Shown here: piece after piece, positions 1 through 6,010 of the stretch
Layout: each line of letters opens with the position of its first letter
Position numbering within the stretch: position 1 is the stretch's first letter
Assembly (NCBI GenBank): GCA_017382615.1
Contig: JAFNZX010000305.1
Span: 1 to 11,679, forward strand
Direction of reading: 5' to 3'
From: Clostridia bacterium
GTDB lineage: Bacteria; Bacillota; Clostridia; Oscillospirales; CAG-272
Length of the DNA: 11,679 bases
The notes under the pieces: model-generated
What the model saw: only the letters and a program-made list of their open reading frames with translations
What the model was told of the DNA's origin: nothing
Databases searched by the model: none
Position numbers and translations under genes: made by a program

Positions 1-2
1 AC

Positions 3-602
3 GGTAAGCTCAACCCCTCCTCCGAGATCAAGATGCACATGAGAGTGTATCAGGAGCGTCCCGACGCAAACGCCGTCGTCCACGCTCATCCTCCCGTGGC
101 TACCGCCTTCACCGTCGCCGGCGTGGAGCTGGATCAGTACATCCTCCCCGAGGCTATCCTGACCATCGGTAACGTCCCCACCTGCGACTACGGTATGCCC
201 TCCACCATGGAGATCCCCGAGTCCCTGATGCCCTACATCCAGAAGCACGACGCATTCCTGCTCAAGAACCACGGCGCTCTGACCGTTGGTAACACTCTGC
301 TGCGCGCTTGCTTCACCATGGAAGAGGTTGAGTTCAACGCAAAGATCAATCTGTACGCTCGCCAGATCGGTGCAGGCGCAAACAGCCGCATCGACGAGAT
401 CTCCTGCGAGGAGCTCGAGAGACTTATGGAACTGCGTAAGAAAATGGGTCTGCCCGGCAAGCACCCCGGCTGCCAGAAGTGCAAGAACCTCGGCACCCCT
501 AACTGCCGCTGCAAGGACAACGTAAAGGGCGCTGCTGAGTGCGCTGACGCTGCTCTGGTTGCAGAGATCACCAAGAAGGTTCTCGCTTCTCTGGGTAAGT
601 AA
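3..602 (+). CDS. Class II aldolase (L-fuculose/L-rhamnulose-1-phosphate type), 5' partial, with C-terminal encapsulation peptide
   Basis: The reading frame is already open at the left edge (first full codon at base 3), so roughly the first 70 residues are missing. The product is a zinc aldolase of the FucA/AraD family, expected to split fuculose- or rhamnulose-1-phosphate into DHAP and L-lactaldehyde, the precursor of 1,2-propanediol. Visible family residues are the catalytic Glu of PSSEIK (codon 24-26), the zinc ligands of HAHPP (codons 81 and 87) and the third His of KNHG (codon 270). After the catalytic core comes an unusual Cys-rich linker, CQKCKNLGTPNCRC (471-512), then an amphipathic helix DAALVAEITKKVLASL (546-593) resembling BMC encapsulation peptides. 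The linker and helix show that the enzyme is meant for the compartment lumen. The family is clear; the sugar phosphate (fuculose or rhamnulose) is not determined by the sequence. Confidence 0.93.
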   Translation, partial: GKLNPSSEIKMHMRVYQERPDANAVVHAHPPVATAFTVAGVELDQYILPEAILTIGNVPTCDYGMPSTMEIPESLMPYIQKHDAFLLKNHGALTVGNTLLRACFTMEEVEFNAKINLYARQIGAGANSRIDEISCEELERLMELRKKMGLPGKHPGCQKCKNLGTPNCRCKDNVKGAAECADAALVAEITKKVLASLGK

Positions 603-627
603 TTCTTCCCGGACGAAGAATTTACCG

Positions 628-634
628 AAAGGAG
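628..634 (+). promoter_or_regulatory. Ribosome binding site that supports a GTG start
   Basis: AAAGGAG lies 10 bases before the GTG at 645. No ATG stands in frame at the start of the aldehyde dehydrogenase. Starting at this GTG gives a complete N-terminal encapsulation helix, so the GTG is taken as the start. Confidence 0.75.
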
Positions 635-644
635 AGTAAGAACG

Positions 645-2102
645 GTGGCTATTAACTGGACCGAAGCGCAAATTGCCGAGGTAGTATCCAAGGTACTTGC
701 ACAGGTGCAGTCCCCCGCTCAAAGCTCCGATAAGGATTGGGACAGCACCCAGTATCACGGCAGAAAGCTGCTCGGTGTTTACGACACCATGGAGGAAGCA
801 ATCGCCGCTGCTGAAGCAGGCTACAAGGCAATACGTGCCATGAGCGTTGCGCAAAGAGAAAAGCTGATTACAACCATTCGCGAGTACACTCGCGCTGAAG
901 CTCCCGCCATGGCGGCTCTCGGTGTTGCCGAGACCAAGATGGGCCGCGTGGAGCATAAGGTGGCAAAGCACATGCTGGTTGCGGATAAGACCCCCGGTAC
1001 CGAGGACATCGTTGCCGAGGCTAAAACCGGTGACCACGGCTTGACGCTCACCGAGCGTGCACCTTTTGGTGTTGTGGGCGCAATCACCCCCTCCACCAAC
1101 CCCTCCGAAACCGTCATTTGTAACTCGATGGGTATGATCGCCGCAGGTAACGGCGTCGTATTCAACCCCCACCCCGGTGCCATTGCAACCTCCAACTACG
1201 CAGTTGACCTTGTCAACCGCGCAGTACACGCTGCAGGCGGCCCCGAGATCCTGGTCGCATCCGTCAAGAAGCCCACGCTCGATACCGCGAACGTGATGTA
1301 CAAGCACCCCTCGATCCGTCTGCTGGTTTGCACCGGCGGCCCCGGCGTCGTTAAGGCTGTGCTGTCCTCGGGCAAAAAGGCGATCGGCGCAGGTGCGGGT
1401 AACCCTCCCGTTATCGTTGACGACACTGCTGATATCGAAAAGGCAGCCAAGGATATCATTGACGGCTGTACCTTTGATAACAATCTTCCCTGCATTGCCG
1501 AAAAGGAAGTCTTCGTATTCGAAAACGTTGCGGACAGACTCATTGCCGGTATGCTCAAGAACGGATGCTACAAGCTGACCCGCGCACAGGCAGACGCACT
1601 GGTTAAGGTCGTGCTTGACGAAAAGACCAACCCCAAGACCGGTAAGACCTCGCTTGCGGTCAACCGTGATTGCGTAGGCCGTGACGCGCAGGTACTGCTT
1701 GCCAAGATCGGCGTAAACGTCGGTCCCGAGATCCGCTGCGCCATTGCCGAGGTTGATTTCGACCATCCCTTCGTACAGGAAGAGCTGATGATGCCTATCC
1801 TGGGTATCGTACGCGTCAAGAATATTGATGAAGCGATCGACCTGGCAGTCAAGGCTGAGCATGGCAACCGCCACACGGCACACATGCACTCCAAGAACAT
1901 CGACAACCTGTCCAGATTTGCAACGGCTGTCGAAACTACCATTTTCGTCAAGAACGCGCCCTCTTATGCGGGCATCGGATTCGGCGGCGAGGGTCATGCA
2001 ACCTTCACCATCGCAGGTCCGACCGGCGAAGGTATCACCTCTGCAAAGAGCTTTACCAGACTGCGCCGCTGCGTCATGGCAGATCACTTCAGAATCATCT
2101 AA
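645..2102 (+). CDS. pduP: CoA-acylating aldehyde dehydrogenase (PduP-like) with N-terminal encapsulation peptide
   Basis: This 485-residue enzyme should oxidise propanal to propionyl-CoA with NAD+ and CoA in the compartment lumen. It belongs to the aldehyde dehydrogenase superfamily, CoA-acylating (PduP/EutE) branch: it shows ITPSTNPSE (about residues 147-155), NNLPCIAEKE with the catalytic Cys at residue 283, and the C-terminal GFGGEGHATFTIAGPTGEG stretch typical of that branch. Residues 1 to about 22 (WTEAQIAEVVSKVLAQV) form an amphipathic helix followed by a Ser/Gln/Asp-rich linker, the standard arrangement for a BMC cargo tag. It starts 42 bases after the aldolase with a GTG codon, and the alcohol dehydrogenase begins 28 bases downstream. 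The two dehydrogenases together would close the NAD and CoA cycles inside the shell. Preference for propanal is inferred from context; acetaldehyde or other short aldehydes are also possible. Confidence 0.95.
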   Translation: MAINWTEAQIAEVVSKVLAQVQSPAQSSDKDWDSTQYHGRKLLGVYDTMEEAIAAAEAGYKAIRAMSVAQREKLITTIREYTRAEAPAMAALGVAETKMGRVEHKVAKHMLVADKTPGTEDIVAEAKTGDHGLTLTERAPFGVVGAITPSTNPSETVICNSMGMIAAGNGVVFNPHPGAIATSNYAVDLVNRAVHAAGGPEILVASVKKPTLDTANVMYKHPSIRLLVCTGGPGVVKAVLSSGKKAIGAGAGNPPVIVDDTADIEKAAKDIIDGCTFDNNLPCIAEKEVFVFENVADRLIAGMLKNGCYKLTRAQADALVKVVLDEKTNPKTGKTSLAVNRDCVGRDAQVLLAKIGVNVGPEIRCAIAEVDFDHPFVQEELMMPILGIVRVKNIDEAIDLAVKAEHGNRHTAHMHSKNIDNLSRFATAVETTIFVKNAPSYAGIGFGGEGHATFTIAGPTGEGITSAKSFTRLRRCVMADHFRII

Positions 2103-2114
2103 CGCAAATATACG

Positions 2115-2123
2115 AAAGGAAAG
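2115..2123 (+). promoter_or_regulatory. Ribosome binding site fixing the alcohol dehydrogenase start
   Basis: AAAGGAAAG precedes the ATG at 2131 by 7 bases. The same frame is open far upstream inside the aldehyde dehydrogenase gene, but that part is shadow. The site, the intergenic position and the encapsulation helix right after 2131 decide the start. Confidence 0.75.
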
Positions 2124-2130
2124 AAACAAC

Positions 2131-3390
2131 ATGGACTATTCTGCTTCTCAAATTGAAAGCATCGTCCGTCAGGTCCTTGAGGGCATGAACAACGGCGGTC
2201 AGAAGCACGAGTGCAAGTGCGGTGGCAACTGTAAGTGCGGTGGCCACGGTCACAGCCACGGCGGCGCACTCCCCAAGACCGCTCACGTCGCTCTTCTGAC
2301 AGGCGAAAAGAAAATTGAAGTTAAGGAATTCCCCATCCCCGAGCTGGGCGATAACGACATCCTCGTTAAGGTAGAGGGTGCGGGTGTTTGCGGAACCGAC
2401 GTTCACGAGTGGAAGTCCGACCCCTTCGGTCTGATCCCCGTAACGCTTGGTCACGAGGGCACCGGCGAGGTCGTTGCAGTCGGTAAGAACGTTAAGTTCG
2501 ACACCGCAGGCAAGCCCATCGGCGTTGGCGATAAGATCGTCACCTCGGTTATCAGCTGCGGCGAGTGCTATGCATGCCGCATGGTTCCCGGCAGAACCAA
2601 CCTCTGCGACAAGCAGGGCGTATTCGGTCTGATCGGTGACAAGCCCGACGACCACCTCAACGGTTGGTTCGCTGATTACATGGTAATCAAGGGCGGCAAG
2701 GGCGTGACCTACTTCCAGGTCAACGACCTCAACCTCAACCAGAGAATGCTGCTTGAGCTTGCATGCGTTTGCGTACACGCTCTGGAAAGATCTCAGGCAA
2801 CAGGGCTTATCAAGTTCGGTTCCAAGGTTCTCTTGCAGGGTTGCGGCCCTGTAGGTTTGATGATGATCTGCGTTCTGCGTGCAGCAGGCGTTAACCACAT
2901 CATCGCAGTAGACGGTAACGAGGACCGTCTGAAGTTCGCTCAGAAGCTGGGCGCAAAGACCACCGTTTGCTTCCGCAGACCCGATGAGGACACTCTGGAA
3001 AAGAGAGTTGCCAAGGTCAAGGCAGTTGCAAATGACGTCGGCGTTGACTTCGCATTCCAGTGCACCGGTGCTCCCGTAGCGGCTGCTGATATCTTCAGCT
3101 ACATCCGTCGCGGCGGCGGCATGTGCGAGATGGGCTTCTTCGTCAACAACGGCGAGTACTCCATCAACCCCCACCTTGCTATGTGTAACAAGGAAATCAA
3201 CATCGTTGGCTCTTGGGACTACAGCGCAGAGGACTACCCCACTACCATGGCGTTCCTGCGTCAGTGCAAGGAAATGAACATTCCGATCGAGGATCTGATC
3301 ACGCACTCCTTCCCGCTCGATAAGATGAACGAGGCGATGGAGACCAACGTTGCCCAGAAGGGCATCAAGATCTGCTACATTGCAGACTGA
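2131..3390 (+). CDS. Zinc-dependent medium-chain alcohol dehydrogenase with encapsulation peptide and Cys/His-rich linker
   Basis: A 419-residue MDR-superfamily dehydrogenase, likely reducing propanal to 1-propanol with NADH and so regenerating NAD+ for the aldehyde dehydrogenase; it might also reduce lactaldehyde to 1,2-propanediol. Catalytic zinc ligands are C87 (GVCGTD) and H108-E109 (GHEG). A structural zinc set is seen at C143, C146, C149 and C159, with the last gap slightly longer than in classic members. The Rossmann motif GCGPVG is at 237-242 and an acidic D261 suggests NAD(H). Residues 1 to about 20 (SASQIESIVRQVLEGM) form an encapsulation helix. Between helix and core lies HECKCGGNCKCGGHGHSH (26-43), with four Cys and four His, which looks metal binding. 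Many BMC loci use an iron-type PduQ alcohol dehydrogenase for this step, so a zinc MDR enzyme is notable. Substrate is inferred from context. Confidence 0.93.
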   Translation: MDYSASQIESIVRQVLEGMNNGGQKHECKCGGNCKCGGHGHSHGGALPKTAHVALLTGEKKIEVKEFPIPELGDNDILVKVEGAGVCGTDVHEWKSDPFGLIPVTLGHEGTGEVVAVGKNVKFDTAGKPIGVGDKIVTSVISCGECYACRMVPGRTNLCDKQGVFGLIGDKPDDHLNGWFADYMVIKGGKGVTYFQVNDLNLNQRMLLELACVCVHALERSQATGLIKFGSKVLLQGCGPVGLMMICVLRAAGVNHIIAVDGNEDRLKFAQKLGAKTTVCFRRPDEDTLEKRVAKVKAVANDVGVDFAFQCTGAPVAAADIFSYIRRGGGMCEMGFFVNNGEYSINPHLAMCNKEINIVGSWDYSAEDYPTTMAFLRQCKEMNIPIEDLITHSFPLDKMNEAMETNVAQKGIKICYIAD

Positions 3391-3405
3391 TAAGGAGTTG
3401 ACGAC

Positions 3406-3816
3406 ATGGCAGCTCTCGGAATGATCGAGGTTTACGGCTTTGCGACATCCATCGTGGTTGCTGATATCGTGGCTAAGACCGCCAACGTAAAGGTGGTTGC
3501 CATTGACCGTAACAAGCCCGCTAACGCAGATAAATGCGAAGTGCCGCTGGTTATGGTAGTCAAGTTCATGGGTGATCCCTCCGCCGTCGTTGCCGCACAC
3601 GACCGTGGCGTAGACGAGGCGAAGCAGAGAGGCTTGTATATCACCTCCAAGATCATCGCAGGACTTGATCCGCAGGTTGAGTGGTTTGCTCACTTGACTG
3701 CAACGGGTCGCGATAAGCTCCGTAACATCAAGCCCGCACAGGCACAACAGGCTCCGGCTGCAGAGGATCAGCCGGCTGCTCCCAAAAAGACGTCCTCTAA
3801 AAAAACAAGTAAATAA
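3406..3816 (+). CDS. BMC-H shell protein with enlarged Cys-containing pore loop and Lys-rich C-terminal tail
   Basis: A 136-residue hexameric shell protein. The BMC fold is recognisable from MAALGMIEVYGF at the start and the GDPSAVVAAHDRG helix region, but it differs from PduA-type paralogues. The pore loop is longer (IDRNKPANADKCEVPL, about residues 33-48) and places Cys44 roughly where PduA has its GSG pore motif. After the BMC domain (to about residue 108) comes an Ala/Pro/Gln-rich, then Lys/Ser/Thr-rich tail (PKKTSSKKTSK at the end). The tail might face the lumen or cytosol and bind cargo, other shell parts or nucleic acid; none of this can be decided from sequence. It has a strong AAGGAG site (3392-3397) and follows the alcohol dehydrogenase by 15 bases. 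Confidence 0.92.
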   Translation: MAALGMIEVYGFATSIVVADIVAKTANVKVVAIDRNKPANADKCEVPLVMVVKFMGDPSAVVAAHDRGVDEAKQRGLYITSKIIAGLDPQVEWFAHLTATGRDKLRNIKPAQAQQAPAAEDQPAAPKKTSSKKTSK

Positions 3817-3836
3817 TAATTAAGGAGATAACAATT

Positions 3837-4112
3837 ATGAAACTCGCACTTGGTATGGTTGAGACCAGAGGTCTCGTAGCTGCTATCGAAGCAGCTGATG
3901 CAATGGTTAAGGCTGCTAACGTTACCCTCATCGGCTCCGAGAAGATCGGTTCCGGTCTGGTAAGCGTCATGGTTCGTGGCGACGTCGGCGCTGTTAAGTC
4001 TGCTGTTGAAGCAGGCGGTGCTGCTGCTTGCCGTCTTGGCGAAGTTGTTGCTACTCACGTTATTCCCGCTCCTCACGACGATGTTGAGCTGCTTCTCCCC
4101 AAGCTGGGCTAA
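3837..4112 (+). CDS. BMC-H shell protein, PduA/PduJ-like (copy 1)
   Basis: A 91-residue hexamer-forming shell protein of the canonical PduA/PduJ/EutM type, expected to tile the facets. It starts ALGMVETRGLVAAIEAADAM, has the pore motif KIGSGLVSV with the small polar Ser that lines the diol-permeable pore in PduA, and ends HVIPAPHDDVE. It is nearly identical to the shell protein at 4499: in the ungapped 88-residue overlap I count six differences. AAGGAG at 3822-3827 gives a good ribosome site. Canonical facet role is established for the family; pore selectivity for 1,2-propanediol here is inference. Confidence 0.96.
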   Translation: MKLALGMVETRGLVAAIEAADAMVKAANVTLIGSEKIGSGLVSVMVRGDVGAVKSAVEAGGAAACRLGEVVATHVIPAPHDDVELLLPKLG

Positions 4113-4146
4113 TTTATTACCCTAAATTATAATAGGTACTTAAATC

Positions 4147-4428
4147 ATGGAAGCAATCGCGTTGCTCGAGGTACAGGCGATGGTGACCGCCATCGTAGGT
4201 CTTGACGCAATGGTCAAGGCTGCCGACGTTAAACTGATTCATGTCGAGAAACGCTTGGGTGGCAGACTTGTCACGGTTGTAGTGGAAGGCTCGGTATCTG
4301 CTGTCACTGCGGCAGCAGAAGCCGGTGCCGAGGCTGCTAAGGCTGTCGGCAACGTCAAGCTCTGCGAGGTTATCGCACGCCCCCATCCCGACATCATGAA
4401 GTTCTTAAAGACCGATGCTCTTTCATAA
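4147..4428 (+). CDS. BMC-H shell protein with KRLGGR pore loop
   Basis: A 93-residue hexameric shell protein beginning MEAIALLEVQAMVTAIVGLDAM. The fold matches BMC-H throughout, but the pore loop is VEKRLGGRLVTV (residues 33-44) rather than the KIGSG of its two neighbours. It has one extra residue and brings R36 and R40 near the pore, so the opening is probably more positively charged and selects different metabolites, perhaps anionic ones (inference). The ribosome site is weak (TAGG at 4133-4136), in contrast to the strong sites of the flanking shell genes, which suggests lower translation and a minor shell component. Its stop codon lies in the loop of a stem-loop (4412-4437). Confidence 0.93.
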   Translation: MEAIALLEVQAMVTAIVGLDAMVKAADVKLIHVEKRLGGRLVTVVVEGSVSAVTAAAEAGAEAAKAVGNVKLCEVIARPHPDIMKFLKTDALS

Positions 4429-4437
4429 AGAGATCGG
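4412..4437 (+). terminator. Stem-loop across the stop codon of the 4147 shell gene; possible attenuator or mRNA-processing hairpin
   Basis: CCGAT (4412-4416) pairs with ATCGG (4433-4437) and CTCTTT (4418-4423) with AAAGAG (4427-4432), leaving one bulged G and a three-base loop. The stop codon TAA (4426-4428) starts in the loop. The next bases are AC-rich, and no T run follows directly, so it is not a classic intrinsic terminator. It could slow readthrough or stabilise the upstream message. Confidence 0.45.
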
Positions 4438-4498
4438 CAAACACACAAGTTTATTAAAAAATAAAAATAATTTTTACACATTTTAGGAGGATTTTAAA

Positions 4499-4771
4499 AT
4501 GGAAGCTCTTGGTATGGTTGAAACCAGAGGTCTGGTAGCTGCAATTGAGGCAGCTGATGCAATGGTAAAGGCTGCAAACGTTGTTCTGATCGGCTCTGAG
4601 AAGATCGGTTCCGGTCTGGTAAGCGTTATGGTTCGTGGCGACGTCGGTGCTGTTAAGGCTGCTGTTGAGGCAGGCGGTGCAGCTGCTTGCCGTCTTGGCG
4701 AGGTTGTTGCAACCCACGTTATTCCCAGACCCCACGCTGACGTTGAGAAGCTGCTGCCCAAGATCGGCTAA
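4499..4771 (+). CDS. BMC-H shell protein, PduA/PduJ-like (copy 2)
   Basis: A 90-residue canonical facet protein, nearly the same as the product at 3837: same ALGMVETRG start, same KIGSGLVSV pore, and C-terminal HVIPRPHADVEKLLPKIG, which is closer to Salmonella PduA than copy 1. It has the best ribosome site of the window (AGGAGG, 4485-4490, 8 bases before ATG) and is preceded by a 70-base AT-rich gap, so it may be the most highly made shell protein. I see no convincing -35/-10 pair in that gap. Differences from copy 1 cluster at the C-terminal end, the edge where hexamers meet, so the copies may differ in packing rather than pore. Confidence 0.96.
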   Translation: MEALGMVETRGLVAAIEAADAMVKAANVVLIGSEKIGSGLVSVMVRGDVGAVKAAVEAGGAAACRLGEVVATHVIPRPHADVEKLLPKIG

Positions 4772-4802
4772 TTTTAAAAAATTAGTTTGTTTTAAGGCAG
4801 TC

Positions 4803-4832
4803 CTCGCAAGGGCGATTTATCGCCCTTGCGAG
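4803..4832. repeat. Perfect 13-bp hairpin
   Basis: CTCGCAAGGGCGA (4803-4815) and TCGCCCTTGCGAG (4820-4832) are exact reverse complements around the loop TTTA. The following bases are ACCCCAAC, with no T run on the plus strand, so a simple intrinsic terminator is unlikely. It may be a partial terminator, an RNA stabiliser or an intergenic palindromic repeat. Confidence 0.75.
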
Positions 4833-4856
4833 ACCCCAACATATTTGCGCGTATGA

Positions 4857-4883
4857 GTGCATTTCCCTATCCCGCAAATGCAC
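4857..4883. repeat. 8-bp inverted repeat with 11-base spacer
   Basis: GTGCATTT (4857-4864) is the reverse complement of AAATGCAC (4876-4883). The geometry would also suit a dimeric DNA-binding protein, so it could be an operator rather than an RNA stem. No matching second copy was seen. Confidence 0.4.
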
Positions 4884-4930
4884 CGATATGTGTAAATATG
4901 TGAACCGCTCAAGGATTTTTCCCATGCATT

Positions 4931-4966
4931 CCGCAGGCGCGATCATGGATCGCCCGCCAAGTGCGG
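4931..4966. repeat. Nested palindrome, related to the element at 10613-10676
   Basis: Outer arms CCGCA (4931-4935) and TGCGG (4962-4966) surround an inner perfect stem GCGATC/ATG/GATCGC (4939-4953). The 18 bases 4939-4956 match 10621-10638 at 15 positions, and two of the three differences form a compensatory pair in the stem. This supports a dispersed structured repeat family. Confidence 0.55.
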
Positions 4967-5022
4967 CGTAATTTGCGTGAAATTCCCAAGGCGGAAATTC
5001 AGGATAAGAAAGAGGAACAGTT

Positions 5023-5676
5023 ATGGCAATCAACACAAACGACATCGCTGCAATCGTAAAAAAGGTGATCTCCGAAATGGATGCAGGTGCTTCTGCCGAT
5101 GCAGGCATTCCCGTAGGCATCTCCAACAGACACATTCACCTCTCCACGCAGGATCTGGAAACCCTGTTTGGTGCAGGCTATGCGCTGACCCCTATCAAGG
5201 ATCTCTCCCAACCCGGTCAGTATGCATGCAAGGAGACCCTGACCATCATCGGTCCCTCCATGCGCCCCATTGAGAACGTGCGTGTGCTCGGTCCCGTGCG
5301 TAAGGCAAGCCAGGTTGAGATCTCGCTGACTGATTCCTTTGTACTCAAGGTAAAGCCCCCCGTACGTGAGTCGGGTGACATCGCAGGCTCCTCCCCTATC
5401 ACCATCATTGGTCCTAAGGGCGTCGTTACGCTCAAGGAAGGCTGCATCATTGCAAACCGCCACATCCATATGCACACCTCCGATGCCGTCAAGTACGGTG
5501 TCAAGGACGGCGATTACATTGACGTGGATGCGCTGCAGGGCACCAGAAAGACCAGATGGTATGGCGTGCAGGTGCGCGTACGTGACGATTTCGCACTTGA
5601 GATGCACGTGGATACCGACGACGCAAACGCAGTCGGCTACAAGAACGGCTACACCGTAACCGTTGTCAAGAACTGA
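5023..5676 (+). CDS. pduL: PduL phosphate propanoyltransferase with N-terminal encapsulation peptide
   Basis: A 217-residue PduL-type phosphotransacylase that should convert propionyl-CoA plus phosphate to propionyl-phosphate and free CoA within the shell; a cytosolic kinase then makes ATP. The two hallmark metal-binding His motifs are present: GISNRHIHLS (H37, H39) and ANRHIHMH (H147, H149, H151), one in each of the two related barrel domains. Residues 1-20 (NTNDIAAIVKKVISEM) form an encapsulation helix, followed by an Ala/Ser/Asp/Gly linker. The length is typical. The gene opens the second block after the 251-base gap and is followed 19 bases later by the vertex protein gene. Confidence 0.96.
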   Translation: MAINTNDIAAIVKKVISEMDAGASADAGIPVGISNRHIHLSTQDLETLFGAGYALTPIKDLSQPGQYACKETLTIIGPSMRPIENVRVLGPVRKASQVEISLTDSFVLKVKPPVRESGDIAGSSPITIIGPKGVVTLKEGCIIANRHIHMHTSDAVKYGVKDGDYIDVDALQGTRKTRWYGVQVRVRDDFALEMHVDTDDANAVGYKNGYTVTVVKN

Positions 5677-5681
5677 GATCC

Positions 5682-5686
5682 GGAGG
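5682..5686 (+). promoter_or_regulatory. Ribosome binding site fixing the vertex-protein start
   Basis: GGAGG sits 9 bases before ATG 5696. An in-frame ATG at 5663 lies inside the PduL gene, has no such site and would add residues not seen in the family. Confidence 0.75.
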
Positions 5687-5695
5687 CTATATATT

Positions 5696-5959
5696 ATGGT
5701 AAAAGGTAAAGTAGTTGGAACTATCGTCTCCACCAACAAGTTTGATTCCCTGCGCGGCTTCAAGTTCTTGGAGGTGCAGATCATTGAAAAAGACATGCTG
5801 ACAGATAAGTTCATGGTTGCAGTGGACAAGACCATCAGCGCAGGTATCGGCGAGGACGTTCTGGTCGTAACCGGCAGCAGCGCACGCGTTGCAGTCGGCT
5901 GCGAGTACGCTCCCGTAGACGCCGTCATCGTCGGTGTCATCGATAAGCCCGCCGACTAA
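5696..5959 (+). CDS. pduN: BMC-P pentameric vertex protein (EutN/CcmL/PduN family)
   Basis: An 87-residue protein that forms pentamers capping the vertices of the shell. It begins MVKGKVVGTIVSTNKFDSLRG, the typical EutN/CcmL opening (V-G-x-V-x-x-T-x-K), and contains DKTISAGIGEDVLVVTGSSAR with the conserved G-x-G-D/E-V-L-V turn, then VDAVIVGVID at the end. Length is standard. It is the only vertex-type protein in the window, so it probably fills all vertices. It lies between PduL and the PduS-like gene, the expected neighbourhood for BMC loci. Confidence 0.96.
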   Translation: MVKGKVVGTIVSTNKFDSLRGFKFLEVQIIEKDMLTDKFMVAVDKTISAGIGEDVLVVTGSSARVAVGCEYAPVDAVIVGVIDKPAD

Positions 5960-6010
5960 ACGTGAAGCGCGTCGGCATACCTCAAACTCTCAATATAAGG
6001 AATTAAGACT

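Larger units (their letters stand above)
3846..4759 (+). repeat. Diverged direct repeat: duplicated PduA-like shell genes
   Basis: The DNA from about 3846-4100 matches about 4505-4759 at a constant offset of 659 bases. Runs are identical for 20 or more bases around the pore codons (for example 3939-3967 and 4598-4626), with mostly third-position differences elsewhere. The unrelated-pore shell gene at 4147 sits between the two units. Recent duplication or ongoing gene conversion would both explain this. Confidence 0.8.
4772..5022. other. 251-base non-coding gap rich in palindromes
   Basis: No credible gene lies here on either strand. It starts AT-rich (TTTTAAAAAATTAG), then holds a 13-bp perfect hairpin (4803-4832), an inverted repeat (4857-4883), a nested stem (4931-4966) and finally the ribosome site for PduL (AGAGGA, 5011-5016). 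It splits the shell block from the PduL to activase block, so it is a natural place for partial termination, mRNA processing or an internal promoter. No clear promoter was recognised. Confidence 0.6.

Noticed and set aside
1825..2130. N-terminal extension of the alcohol dehydrogenase frame into the aldehyde dehydrogenase gene
   Set aside because: It overlaps a clear gene in another frame and translates to Ser/Arg/Thr-rich shadow sequence; the ATG at 2131 has a ribosome site and starts the encapsulation helix.
2095..3747. 550-codon minus-strand open frame opposite the alcohol dehydrogenase and first shell gene
   Set aside because: Same codon-aligned shadow effect; no start context and no domain.
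4438..4498. Internal promoter before the second PduA-like gene
   Set aside because: The stretch is AT-rich but I could not find a convincing -35 and -10 pair at proper spacing.
4803..4832. Classic rho-independent terminator
   Set aside because: The stem is strong but no T run follows it on the plus strand, and the operon clearly continues.
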